Below, piece by piece: positions 1 to 11,160 of a DNA stretch of 64,000 bases. A program made the translations under genes and the position numbers. The DNA is from Jackrogersella multiformis (taxonomy: Eukaryota; Ascomycota; Sordariomycetes; Xylariales; Hypoxylaceae). How positions within the stretch are numbered: the stretch's first letter is position 1; every line of letters begins with the position of its first letter. A model generated the notes under the pieces. That model did no database searches. It was not told the DNA's origin and saw only the letters and a list, made by a program, of their open reading frames with translations. Location: the NCBI GenBank assembly GCA_902806575.1, contig CADCXD010000002.1, forward strand, positions 1,054,001-1,118,000, written 5' to 3'.

Positions 1-737
1 GTCCGTCGCAACATGGATGGTTGTTTTCTCGGGTACCCCTGACTGCTACGAATTGGGAAATCACTGTTGAATTTAAGGTCCACGGTAAAAATCAGTTATA
101 TGGCGACGGCTTCGCGATGTGGCTCACGAAAGAGCGAGGACAAAGTGGACCGGTCTTTGGGCACGCAGACAACTTCGAAGGTCTCGGCGTTTTTATCGAT
201 ACATACAAGAACAACCGACCCGGCGTAGTTTTCCCTTACGTGATGGCAATGTTCGGCGATGGAAAGACATCTTATAATAAGGACAATGACGGAAAGGACG
301 CCGAGTTCGCCGGCTGTTCCGCTCGAGGCATTCGAAATGCGAACGTCCCAACCAGGTTGAAGCTTACCTACTTCCAGGACAAATCATTGAAGCTGGAACT
401 TCAGTACAAGAACGAAGACGACTGGCAACTGTGTTTCGAGACGGGCGAACCGCCGGCGATTCCCTCGGTCACATACCTAGGATTTAGCGCCGAAACAGGC
501 GAGCTGAGCGACAACCACGACATCGTCTCCATCGACGCCAAGAATCTTTACATTACGGGAGGCTCATCCAGTAAACCTACGCCTGGCAGAGGAAGCACGA
601 AAACACCTCAGCAACAGAAGAGTGGCAGCTGGACTTGGTTTTTCTTCAAGATTATCGCCTTTGGATTGGCTATCGGCGGGGCGTACCTAGGCTACACGGC
701 ATACCGGTCAAATAAGAAGAGGAGTCATCGATTCTAG
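1..737 (+). CDS. L-type (legume) lectin cargo receptor, VIP36/Emp46-47 family, 5' truncated
   Basis: The frame is open to the window edge (codons from base 3), so the start and signal peptide lie upstream. The visible part is an L-type lectin domain: an opening block with GWLFSRVPLTATNWEI, the GDGFAMW strand, the FIDTYKN block that carries metal and sugar ligands in the family, and a closing YLGFSAETGELSDNHDI block. A Ser/Lys/Gln-rich stalk of about 25 residues follows, then one membrane span (WFFFKIIAFGLAIGGAYL) and a short basic tail ending NKKRSHRF. Known family role: a type I membrane receptor that binds high-mannose glycoproteins cycling between ER and Golgi. The stalk is too short for the long coiled coil of ERGIC-53, so it looks closer to VIP36. 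The tail has a Lys pair, but not in the canonical KKxx position at the C-terminus. Confidence 0.9.
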   Translation, partial: PSQHGWLFSRVPLTATNWEITVEFKVHGKNQLYGDGFAMWLTKERGQSGPVFGHADNFEGLGVFIDTYKNNRPGVVFPYVMAMFGDGKTSYNKDNDGKDAEFAGCSARGIRNANVPTRLKLTYFQDKSLKLELQYKNEDDWQLCFETGEPPAIPSVTYLGFSAETGELSDNHDIVSIDAKNLYITGGSSSKPTPGRGSTKTPQQQKSGSWTWFFFKIIAFGLAIGGAYLGYTAYRSNKKRSHRF

Positions 738-1390
738 AGGGCAAACAAGCTACATGTATTCGATGTTGGAATGTAGGGATAACGCCGCGACTGGCACAGA
801 CGTACATACCAATAGCATATGAAACTTCAAAGCTGTGGTCTTACGAGGTTGGAAGGCGTCAACTGGCAGTGTAAAACTAAGAAGTGAAGAAGTGGTACTC
901 AATACAGAAAAAATTACGAATCTCGAGATACTTATATTCGGTCATGCTACCTAGGTGCCAGGTGATGGGGATTCTGCGGTTGCGACCTATGGTTATATTT
1001 GGCGTGGAGATGACCTAAAATATCAGATACCTGGCTTGATTCTTCCATCGGAAGCTTACTCCATGAAGGATCATAATGAGCCTACACTATTGCTACCAAC
1101 CTCCTCTGGCAGTAACTCAGTTGGATCTCTTAATGTGCGTGGGGTTGCACTGCTTGTTATTGTATAATATTGCAGGGATTCCCATCAGCGGGCTCCATCC
1201 GATGTCAGGATAGTCCCGTCTTTGATAGAGAAAAACTGGACCCCATAATAACATAGGTCTTCAAAGACAGTCCCATGGAATATGGTTCAAAATGCGATGG
1301 CTGGATGGACGCTATGCGAGTCAAACAACTTTGCCGTTACACGTGAAATGAGTACTCATACGTCTACGAATATCATATCAAATGGATGGC

Positions 1391-1446
1391 TTACCTACCT
1401 AGGTACTACCTACCTATGTACCTACTAGGTACCTCTTAGGTAGGTC
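1391..1446. repeat. Cluster of TACCTAGGTA-type palindromic elements
   Basis: Overlapping ACCTACCTAGGTA, TACTAGGTACC and TTAGGTAGGT units in a spacer. This is one of the densest examples of the dispersed element described in the findings. Confidence 0.7.
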
Positions 1447-2808
1447 TTCCAGGTCGGTTCATGTGATAGATACTGAGCGTAGAGCTGACTATTATATACA
1501 TTTTATGTACCTTACTATATATGGCACTATTGAGAATATGACGTCGTCAGAATGATAGATTTATTGAACCGTAGTTCCTCACTACCTACCTAGGTAGAGG
1601 CAGTTAGATTCGGCTTACCCCACGTCCATACGTACCTAAGTACCTAGGTATCTACCTAACATCCAGGGCTAACCGATTTTCAGTTAGCTTCTTCCCCCCT
1701 CCCCCCAATATCTATCCGTCCTACTCATACCATCACACAAACCATCGAGTATCTTCAATACACCTACCTATTAGGCAGTTCCAATCTCGAGTGTTCATCC
1801 GTCAATGCATTGGCATGTTTCTATAAAAAGGGGTTTAAAAAAAGGAAATAGAGTAAGATTACAATATCGCTTATGAAACAACCATCCGGCAATATTCCAT
1901 AAGATCTTACAGTAATACTTATTGTTTCGATCTTGAATGATGATGGAACCCTCTCATACATATTTTGTATACCTCGCTAGCCTTCCAATTCACAAATATA
2001 ACAGATCTACGTAATGTCCACATGAGATATCCTTCAGATTCAACCCAAAACGCGGCCTGCGTATTTATTTCCTATTGTTTTTTTTTATTTTGTTTTTTTA
2101 ATAAACTAGGGCCTTGTAGCCACTAGAGGGATGCGGCTTTTTTTGTTTTATTAAACTTCAAACGTTTTAGCCAGTTGTATTTCAGCTTTACTCATAGCCT
2201 TCATCATTCATCATTGACAACCCCGCTTGACACTTGGTGATTGGTACATCGAGTACATCAAAAGCAAGACACTGAGAGAAAAGGGAAAAGAGGACCCCAC
2301 CTTTTGATCCTGTCGACGGCCCAAGGTCCAACATGCCTCCTTCTCCTCGTCTTCGTCAGCGCCTCGCCTGAAGAATCCCACAGCTTTGGGGCTTCTGTCA
2401 TGTATGTGGATTCGTGCTATTCCTGAATGGCATATAGCACATGGCACATGGCATAGAACATAGCACATATTTGCATTATACCTATCTACATATTATACCT
2501 CCATATCCACATAATATATACCTACCTGGGGACATAACTAGTGTAGTGTATTAACCATACCTACCTAGCCTACCGAGTTACACTACTTCTTCGATTCTTC
2601 GAATTTGTCCCTTACCTGCATACCTAGGTGCCTAGGTAGGTAAAGTGTATTATCTACCTAGATCCCTACATTACTCGAACTCACCCCCGTCTTTGCACTT
2701 TGCACTTTGCACGGAGTAGGTGCTGTCTTCACCTCCTACCTCTTAGTACCTACCTAGAGGTTAAGGTTATTTATTGCCTACCTGGGTTAGGTACTTCCAA
2801 GGTTCTTT

Positions 2809-2859
2809 ACCTAGAATACCTAGAATACCTAGAATACCTAGAATACCTAGAATATCTAG
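2809..2859. repeat. Tandem repeat of a 9-bp unit
   Basis: About five and a half head-to-tail copies of CCTAGAATA, the last one diverged (AATATCTAGG). The unit shares CCTAG with the dispersed palindromic element, so the array may have arisen by slippage from it. Confidence 0.85.
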
Positions 2860-3753
2860 GAGCACCTACCTTGTAGGTAGAATACCTAACCTAGCTCTCC
2901 CCGCTCGTCTCGCCGTCATCCCAGCCCACCTGTCGCCTTCTCGAAGTCAACTCCTCCCGCTGCAAAGATTCAAGACTTTACTTACTACCTACCTATAGTA
3001 TTGTCTGCTAAGCCCCTACCTACTTGCTGTGCCGTATCGCATCCCTCAATCGAATCTCGACTAAGTAATATTACTGTCTCTTCGCACCGCGATCATAACC
3101 ATCGATTTTCAACATTTGTAGCGCATTCATCAGATTGACTTACGGTCATTCTTTTCTTGTTCAATTTGCCAGAGAAAGGGAACCCCTCCAGCGCAAGAGT
3201 TGAAGCGAATCAATTGGCTCACTTGGTTCGATTGGTTCGATCGGTATACGTCTCTTTGTACTAGAACGACTTATCATTGAGCGTCTGGAAAAGAGTGAAT
3301 TTGGGTTCTTGTTTTGAAGATTGGACTTCTTGTCGCTAAATCGAATTGCTTCAGCTAAACCCAACTGCTTCAAGCTACTTAGCAACTTACACACCCAAGC
3401 AGTTAACCTTGGAAGCCGGCTACTTTCAACTGTCTAGAAACCTTCTACGCCTCTTGCTCGCCTTCCGACATCCTAGCGAAGGAGCGTTGTATATCGTCCG
3501 GCTCCAAACTCTTTCCTCCCACCCGCTTCCAAGTCCCTTGCTCACCTACGTACATCCATATCTAGAAACTATCTAGTTGCCACTTGCTCCCTCCTGCCCA
3601 CCGACAATTGTGAAGTCGCACGTCACACAATTCGCATCGTTCAATACTAACGGCTGGTTTACCATCCGAGTCAGCTCTCCCAGCAGTACGATATCTTTAC
3701 CTCATCAATTACTACGAGGGACCAGTCCCTCGTTTCCCTAAACATCATATCAT

Positions 3754-5406
3754 ATGCCGAGTTTAGGATTTCTCAAGAAGAAGCGGACGAAGGAGGAAAA
3801 ACCCGACCCTTCCTCCAGCCAGCCTACGAGTCCAATTACACCCATCACCCCGACGTCCTCGAGGACTTTCGAGTCGAAGAGCTCCCTCACAACCATTCCC
3901 ACCCATAGCACGGGTGCTACAAGCGCAAGACCTTCTCAATCGCAACCCATATCACAAAATTGCCAGGAGGTACTAGCTTCTGCTGGTGGAGGGCCGCAAA
4001 TGAATCCACCGGCAGCCCACCAAGCCGTTCCGTATGGACTCCAGCCTGCTCCGAGCCCGGCGCAGACCGGAACACCGCAAAATCTACCGAGCATCAATAA
4101 TCTAATTAACCTACCGCAAAATGACGGTAAGGGACACATAGTCATAGCTAGTACTTCTCATATCTAACACACAAGTCAGGCCACCACGGGGTACCTCCAT
4201 CGCAACACCAGGCACAATCTTCAGAGGTCAGGGTGACGAAAGGGAAATACTCGCTTGGCGACTTTGATCTCCTCCGTACGCTTGGCACGGGGAGTTTTGG
4301 CCGCGTCCATTTAGTACAATCCAAACACAACCAACGATTTTACGCTATCAAAGTTTTGAAGAAGGCCCAAGTTGTCAAGATGAAACAAGTCGAGCACACC
4401 AATGATGAGCGGCGGATGCTTGGGGAGGTTAAACACCCATTCCTCATCACGTTGTGGGGAACTTTCCAGGACCCGAGGAACTTGTATATGGTTATGGATT
4501 TTGTGGAAGGTGGCGAATTATTCTCTCTACTGAGGAAATCAGGCGTGCGTTTGGCCGTTGCTTTTATTATTATACTCACTTTTTTTCTTGGTGGTCTAAA
4601 TGTGTTTGATGCTAACTTATACTAGCGTTTTCCAAACCCGGTGGCTAAATTTTATGCCGCAGAAGTCACTCTGGCACTTGAATACCTACATTCGAGAAAT
4701 ATCATTTATAGAGATCTGAAGCCGGAAAACCTGCTTCTGGACCGTCACGGACACCTCAAAATAACGGATTTTGGGTTCGCGAAGAGAGTTCCGGATAAGA
4801 CATGGACACTGTGTGGAACTCCGGACTACTTAGCTCCAGAAGTAGTTTCCAACAAGGGTTACAACAAATCGGTTGACTGGTAAGTTTATTTCGGTTTACA
4901 GAACAGTCGATAACTTGGTTTCTTACACGAGACTCGATTTAGGTGGTCGCTAGGTATCTTGATCTACGAGATGCTTTGCGGCTATACACCGTTTTGGGAC
5001 AGTGGCTCTCCCATGAAAATCTACGAAAATATCCTAAGAGGCAAGGTCAAGTATCCGGCATATGTCCACCCCGACGCCCAGAATCTGCTTGAGCTTCTCA
5101 TCACACCAGATCTGACGAAGCGACTTGGGAACCTGTACGGTGGATCGCAAGATGTGAAGAACCATCCGTGGTTTTCGGAAGTTACCTGGGACAGATTATC
5201 AAGAAAAGATATCGATGCTCCATATACACCCCCAGTTAAGGCTGGTGCTGGTGATGCAAGCCAGTTCGATAGGTATCCCGAGGAAACGGAGAAATATGGC
5301 CAGTCCGGGAACGACGAGTAAGTCAAGCTAATCGAACGTCGATGAGACATATCATGTCATGACACTAACGTCTTATAGGTACGGCTTCCTATTCCCCGAT
5401 TTTTAA
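3754..5406 (+). CDS. pkaC: cAMP-dependent protein kinase catalytic subunit (PKA-C)
   Basis: Model: exons 3754-4126, 4180-4544, 4626-4879, 4943-5317, 5379-5406, giving 464 residues. An N-terminal tail of about 155 residues, rich in Ser, Pro, Thr and Gln and probably disordered, precedes a complete AGC kinase domain: Gly loop GTGSFGRVHLV, the ATP-binding Lys in FYAIKVLKK, catalytic YRDLKPEN, TDFGFAKRV, and the activation segment TWTLCGTPDYLAPEV with the Thr phosphorylated in PKA. The protein ends YGFLFPDF, the FxxF-type hydrophobic motif of PKA. It phosphorylates Ser/Thr in the cytosol and nucleus when cAMP releases the regulatory subunit, controlling growth, development and nutrient response. 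The start is the first in-frame ATG, shortly after a CATATCATATG context. The third intron splits the Trp codon in KSVDWWSLG; the last exon encodes only the C-terminal motif. Confidence 0.95.
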
Positions 5407-6810
5407 TGAGTCGATGATTCAGTCCACAAGTGTCTTGGGAGAGGCGCACATTGTTGTATTCATAGATCCGGGGCCATGCCAACTGGGTTAGATTCGGGGG
5501 AGAGGTTGAAGACGCAACCTGACAGCTTTGTTGCTTTACGGTTGTTTCAAAAAGGGAGTGATAATAGTGACCCGTGCAGCATGAAAATCATGTTTGAATA
5601 CTGCGGTCTGGTACATGATTGGGAGGGGTGATGGCTAGGAGTTGGGAGTGTGTCAGACCAAACAATCGGGAAGCCGTCTCGACGCCCAAGGGAAAAGGTT
5701 GAATGATGACATGGAAGTCTAGTATACCTAACCTTGGAAAATTCTAGAGACATACACTATAGGCTATGTCGCCTGGGTGGCATCGAGTGTTGAAAGTATT
5801 TTGCCTTCGTAAAAGAGGTAGAGAGGTATCTACCTAAGAAAATAGGTACCTAGGTAGGTATTTTACTAAGAACACGTCCTTGCTTACCACAAAGGCGTTG
5901 CCATTTGGTAGTGCGATATCCAACAGCCATAGGGAGGCGTGGTGGACACGTCGACGTAGAGACCCGCATGAGGCTCTTTTGATAATTCTATGTGTACAAA
6001 TTCCCCCAAATCCCCAATGTGCCCCCACCTTTTTTCTATTGCGCCTTGCCATGCGGCCTCGACCCGGGTCAGAGTCAATTTCTTCTAGATCATCCTATTC
6101 GCTTTGTTATTAGGTTGACGGCTTTAGGACAACTGGTATTTTATTTTATGTGTGTTGGCCATTAGATGAAAATGAAAAGAAAAAAGAAGAAGAGGAAAAA
6201 AGACAAGAAGAAAGCCACGCATCATTATTTTTAACAAGATATATATATACCTATATATACCTAGGTAGCGTAATAAGTTGAGTAGCTGGGGTATTAAATA
6301 TCTACCTATGTACTATGTACTGTTGGTGTACCTAGAATATTCCAATAGAAATTGCAAGTTGGAACGGATTTTCGGAATAGAGCCGTGGACCGTGGTTCAT
6401 ACGAACTATATTCTCCACCCAATCCCGTCTCTCGTCTCCACAGCTTCTAACCAAACTTAGCCTACCCGCCTCTCCCTTATTTCCCATTCGCTTTAATTAT
6501 TTAGCTTTAATTGTCTTATGCGTTTTATCTATCTACGAAGTTGGGGCGCTTTTTATAATCTGCTGCTACTTCGACCGCCTTACCTGCATCTTTAGAACGC
6601 TCTTCGGTCAAGCTGCATCGCCCTCAAGTTTCTCCGCAACAGCTCGTGGACTGCGCCTCGATCTTCTGCACGTCAGAAGTCATATGAGATCCCAATTGAA
6701 GATGTTTTGAACTCGCCCTGGTCGAATAATCAAGCCCCCTTATAGATGCTCGCTTTCGCTACTTTTGTCATCTAGTAGTTAATATCACTTATCACTTAAA
6801 CGATATCAAT
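5407..6810. other. 1.4 kb spacer
   Basis: Holds the 3' region of the kinase gene and the promoter of the CorA-like gene. TACCTAGGTA elements occur near 5848 and 6258, and there is a purine-rich run near 6170-6220. The ORFs here are short and show no domain signal. Confidence 0.6.
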
Positions 6811-9110
6811 ATGGACGACTACCTTTTTCAGTTCCATCTCAAACAATGCAAACATGTCGAGGAAAAAACGAGCTACTTGGAGATTCTCAATTACTCGGTA
6901 TATATTAGACCCCCTTTCTCCTGTTACGTAACTACCTAGGTACCGTAACTACCTACCTGTAGGTACCTAGGTAGCTATCTAGCATATGTACCTAGGGGTT
7001 TGCATGAATAGCCTCACACCAGTACTAACTTATAGACCGTACCAGAACACAGACTGGAACACCTGCGAGGAACATGCTTTGGTAACGGACGATGATTTTA
7101 CTAACTTCATTCATCAAACTGTAGGTTTACCTCTTTCGTGCTGTGTTTCCGTTTGGGGTATTACGGGTTACTGACACATTAGAATATAGGGCACATTTAC
7201 TCCCGAGCCACTAGACGATGGAGTAAAGCTACAAGATGGAATTCGTCTGATGTGAGTAGGAGTCGACTCTCACATTTTAGACTGAGATCGAGACTGAGAC
7301 TGATCCATAATAGAATCCAAAAAGATGCCGACCACGTCAATACGTTTGCGCCTCTTTACATATCACTGAATCATGAGGCCTATGGATCAATGGTTAGGGT
7401 ATGTATATTTCCTTTCTCAGGGATCCTTTACAATCTGCGAGCTCATTCTCTATGACTCGAAATGTGCCTTTAGATTCTCGTGGATAGCAGTTGCTAACAC
7501 TAAACGGTTAAGGCATGGCATCTTCCATTCCAGGCAATTGAGGGCAGCAGTCTTGTTGGGCCCTTTTTTTGGTGCTCTCATGATCAAGATGAAAATGATC
7601 GCCATCTACGTAAGAAGCCTTTCCCCTCAGCAGCTAAACTTTTCATTATACGATGAAGTGAACAAAATATGAATTTCGTCAAATATCACAAATCTGATGC
7701 TTTCCAGAAATGATCTTCCGGAAATCTGACGTGCGCAAGAAGGGTAAAACTCGAGGATGGGAAATTAGTATGTAAATGTCTATTTTTTTCTGCCATCCAC
7801 TTTGTTCCGAGCGTACTTTAGACCTTACGGTCAGAAGTAGACCCTACTATCATTGCCAGAGCTTCTATCAGTGGAGATCACTGACTTCTGTCGCTGTAGT
7901 GCTCTCGTACTCGTATAGAACCGGCATTACTTCAGGATTTGTCAAGGGGACGGAGTCATCAGACATTGTCAACGCGCTCAACCATCTAAAAGAATGTCGC
8001 GCTGAGATCGGCCACCCCCTTCTCCTCCCAACCATCATCCTCTCTCACGATCTATCATATAAGGCAGACAAGAGACAACGTGATGCACGTGATTGGTTAC
8101 GGCGTCTTGAGAACGCAATCACTATGCGTAATGAGATCGACGAGAAGGAAGTCTATTCGGATTTCGATGTTGATGGGATCAACCGTGATCTTGTGGAGTG
8201 CCACTCCCAGGTTCTATGGAAGCGGCCGCAGGCTTACCAGGAGATTATCAAAGAGTTTGAGGGAGCCATGACGAAGTTTACCGAACATCTTCCACATCAA
8301 AGTGACACAGAGGCTCTCAGAAATTTACACAACACTATGCAAGGTAGATTGCATTTCTACCGGGTCAAGCTTACTGGTATGGAACACTATATCCACACGA
8401 CGTTGGAAAGGTTGCACATACAACGGCAAGCTGTGAGTTATACCCAAGTTTGTTCACTCATCGTACGGGCTACTAATAGGTGTCAAATAGTTGTATAACA
8501 TCATGGCTCAGAAGGAATCCAAACTTAACCTGGAGATTGCTTCTCAGCAGAGGAGAGTAGCACATGCTACTAAGCGTGACGGTACTGCTATGAAAACCCT
8601 ATCCCTTCTTGGCGCCGTGTTCCTTCCCGGGACATTTATGGCCTCTGTTTTCAGCATGACTTTCTTCGATTTTAATGTTGGTAAGTCATCAGTGCTCACA
8701 AATCCTTTCTTCCATTCATGTACATCTACAAGTGTTTGTACTCAAAGCTGATTCCTCTAGGGCCCGCTGACGGGGGCTCCGGTAACTCCAGCAACTCTTC
8801 AGGTGATGGGGCAACGGTTTCGAATAAACTTTGGGTGTATTTCGTAGTCACGATACCGCTGACGCTTATCATCTTGCTGTTCTGGTACTACATTGACCAG
8901 AAGCGAGAGAGGAGGTACGCCCAAGAGGACCAAGAGATCGAGAAAGGTATCGACACCATGGAGAAAGACATATTAGCTATTATGCGGAAGAAGACAATCA
9001 ACAAAGCTACCACGTGGAATTCTGGGGGTCCCTCCTCGATAGGGCCGAGCAGAAGGGACAGGCTACTTGCTAGGAAAGAAACCGACGCTGAAGGCTTTGA
9101 AATGGTTTGA
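6811..9110 (+). CDS. CorA-like divalent-cation transporter family membrane protein without GMN motif
   Basis: Model with nine exons: 6811-6897, 7046-7120, 7190-7251, 7314-7398, 7513-7609, 7708-7767, 7900-8432, 8491-8680, 8761-9110, giving 512 residues. The N-terminal half is soluble. A long helical region with RDWLRRLENAI and LKLTGMEHYI-like blocks leads into the CorA-type end: ATKRDGTAMKTLSLLGAVFL, then PGTFMASVFSMTFFDF, and a second span LWVYFVVTIPLTLIILLFWY followed by a charged cytosolic tail. True CorA/Alr1 magnesium channels have GMN after the first span; here the corresponding place reads SMTFFDF. Fungal members with this change are known as CorA-like proteins, and ion transport is unproven for them. 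Internal exon boundaries rest on phase and splice consensus and are less certain for exons 2-6. Intron 1 (6898-7045) carries several copies of the dispersed palindrome. Confidence 0.85.
6931..6976. repeat. Palindromic TACCTAGGTA elements inside an intron
   Basis: Three overlapping copies (CTACCTAGGTACC, CTACCTACCTGTAGGTA, GGTACCTAGGTAG) lie within the first intron of the CorA-like gene, so the element is carried in transcribed but non-coding DNA. Confidence 0.75.
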
Positions 9111-9525
9111 CGGCCATCCGAGATCTGACCCAACCAAGCTTCGTGTGGCTCCGCCGACGCTGGTCTCTCGATTGGTCGGTCAACCTCGTGAGCAGACTCG
9201 GTGTTTTTGACTGCACTTTTACGACTTCTATTGATAGATTTCACGACGCTACGGCATTTACGATTGTTTGACGAGTATATACCTACCTACACATACAGAT
9301 AGACATACCTATTTGCTTCACTTGGATAAAAAAATTAGGATATAGCTTTACGCGTTGATTAATAAACTTGTCAGCTCGAATAAAACCACGTTAATACGCT
9401 TGTGCAATTTATTAACTCGTATATATAAGGTAATTGTACACATTTGTGGAAACTGTAAATTACTAGGCAGGTATGTAAATAGGTAGGCAGTAAGAATGCT
9501 ACATACTACCATCCAGACCTTAAAC
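9111..9525. other. Convergent 3' spacer
   Basis: AT-rich region between the 3' ends of the CorA-like gene and the GST gene. Contains TACCTACC-type motifs and AATAAA-like stretches (for example AATAAAC near 9360 and AATAAAAC near 9380) that suit polyadenylation. No gene seen. Confidence 0.55.
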
Positions 9526-10611
9526 TCAGATCTTCGACTTCGGCTCCTCCGCCCCAGGCGGCAACAGCGCGACGTCCTGGTACGGCAAGCCGAGGAACTC
9601 GTACACGTGGTGCCACCTGTCGCTGCCGAAGAAGGGCTCGCTCTGCCCCGCGGCCGAGCTCGTGACCCACAGCCACGGGGCGCCGAAAGCGCCTCGCCGC
9701 AGCGCCGTGTCGGTCGCGTCCCGGAGCGCGTCCTTGCACTCGGCCGACCCCGCGGCCTCCACGATCTGCGCCACCTCCTCGGCCGTGAAGAGCCGGCTTT
9801 CTTTTTCTTTCCCCTCCCCCTCGCTCGTCCCCCCCGACGACCTAAGGGGGAAGTGGGCGGGAGCGTTCGCCAGCGCCTCGGCGAGCGACGCGGGCGTGTT
9901 GGGCGGCCGGTGCAGCGTCCAGAAGCAGTGGAACAGGTACCGCCAGGCGGCGAGGTAGCGCGCCCGCGGGAAGCGCGCCTTGATGTGGTGCAGCGCGCGC
10001 AGCGGCACCACGGTCTTGCCCGCCTCCATCAGGTCGCCAGGCGGCGACACGTCCCCCGCCGCGAACCCCGCCGCGCCGAGCGACCGCCGGCTGTCGTGGG
10101 CGCCGTAGGCGCGCTTGGCCGGGAGCACCCACGGCGGCTTGTTGCCTGTGGGGCGGGGGGTTAGTGGGTTGATTGGTGGGTGCGTGGGGGGTTGGGTGGG
10201 CTAGGGAGGGAGTAGTCGATGAGTGAACGGGACGGCATTACCCTAGGTAGGTAGCACAGCATGATGCGGTGCCGGGATTGCGAGGAGGCAGACTAGGTAC
10301 ATACCGGATTTGACGTTGATGCCGCCCAGGAATACTGGGTGGATGCTGGTTCGTTGGTTAGTTTAGTCGACTAAGTAAGAGAGATGTTATTGCAGGTAGA
10401 TGTTAAGTGTTAATGAAACTAGGCAGGCTAACTCGATTTCTACATCATGCAGCTTCAGGATATCCTGAGTGTTTAGCACTTGGGCAAACGCGATATAGCT
10501 GTATAACGACGCTGAAGCGTTTTGGCCGAGTCAGCCATGTTAACTCCGAGGGGATGAGCTCTAGGTAGGTACTGTACAGATGTCAATGTACATATCAATA
10601 CGGCCGCCCAT
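9526..10611 (-). CDS. Kappa-class glutathione S-transferase (DsbA-fold, 2-hydroxychromene-2-carboxylate isomerase-like)
   Basis: Model on the minus strand: 10578-10611, 10433-10511, 10305-10345, 9526-10145, giving 257 residues. The start MGGRIDMYIDI is followed by SSLYSYIAFAQVLN, holding the Ser-x-x-Ser/Tyr-Ser-Tyr block that replaces the DsbA active site in kappa GSTs. Next come VEIDIHPVFLGGINVKSG and NKPPW, then GAFGAPWLWV and EPFFGSDRWHHVYEFLGLP, the family's C-terminal signature. A low-complexity Gly/Glu/Lys insert sits about 110 residues from the end. Kappa enzymes conjugate glutathione or isomerise aromatics, usually in mitochondria or peroxisomes. This protein ends in SKI, a permissive form of the peroxisomal PTS1 signal. 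It lies just beside the O-acetylhomoserine sulfhydrylase, head of one toward tail of the other; whether it belongs with that group is unknown. The first two exons are inferred from phase and splice sites. Confidence 0.85.
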
Positions 10612-11160
10612 AGTGGAGGCTTGGTTCTTCGTAAGATGTAGCCGGTTGGAGAACTATCGTCATAAAACAAGGTAGTGGAGATGTAAGTTGGTTAAATGTT
10701 GTATCATGGTCTCAGATCTAAGACATGCAGCACATGTAAATGATTAGTTATAGCTAGGACATGACTAAGACATAGGTAACTTTAGTCAGCAGCTTCAGTT
10801 ACTAAATACGCCCCACTAAGTACAACCTAGGTTCAACGGTTATCTACCTACCTAGGTACCTAGCCTAGGAGGTAGTTGGGTAGATTTTGATAAGAGCTGA
10901 AATTCATTATAATTGCGTTACTACCAAGGTACCTACTTAACAATAGGGAACCTCCCCCCATAATTTATGCGATAATTAATGCTTGACCGTGTTCCCCTTA
11001 CACAGTACACATGCATTAATGCAAATGCCGACCCCCTTTGCTTCTTGACCCGTATCCTTCCCACTCCCCCGCAAGTTTCTTGGTATCAATACCCTACCTA
11101 CAACTAACAACCTTGGAACTATTATACTCCTCGTTTATCTTTCGGCGGTCCAGCAATTTC
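10612..11160. other. Spacer with palindromic repeats
   Basis: Promoter side of the GST gene and 3' side of the sulfhydrylase gene. It contains a strong TACCTAGGTACC cluster at 10843-10875. No gene supported. Confidence 0.55.
10843..10875. repeat. TACCTAGGTACC palindrome cluster
   Basis: CTACCTACCTAGGTACC followed by TAGCCTAGGAGGTAG; both halves are near-palindromic. Confidence 0.7.

Larger units (their letters stand above)
738..3753. other. 3.0 kb spacer with no supported gene
   Basis: Only short ORFs without recognisable domains are present. The stretch is AT-rich with pyrimidine tracts and many TACCTAGGTA-type elements (near 951, 1391-1446, 1585, 1640, 2620-2642). Its 3' part is pyrimidine-rich and probably holds the promoter and a long 5' leader of the kinase gene starting at 3754; it may contain unseen leader introns. 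Confidence 0.6.

Noticed and set aside
955..1167. 70-codon ORF in the first spacer
   Set aside because: No domain, overlaps palindromic repeats, and composition is like flanking non-coding DNA.
9496..10164. 222-codon ORF opposite the GST gene
   Set aside because: Arg/Pro-rich shadow produced by the GC-rich codon bias of the real minus-strand gene.
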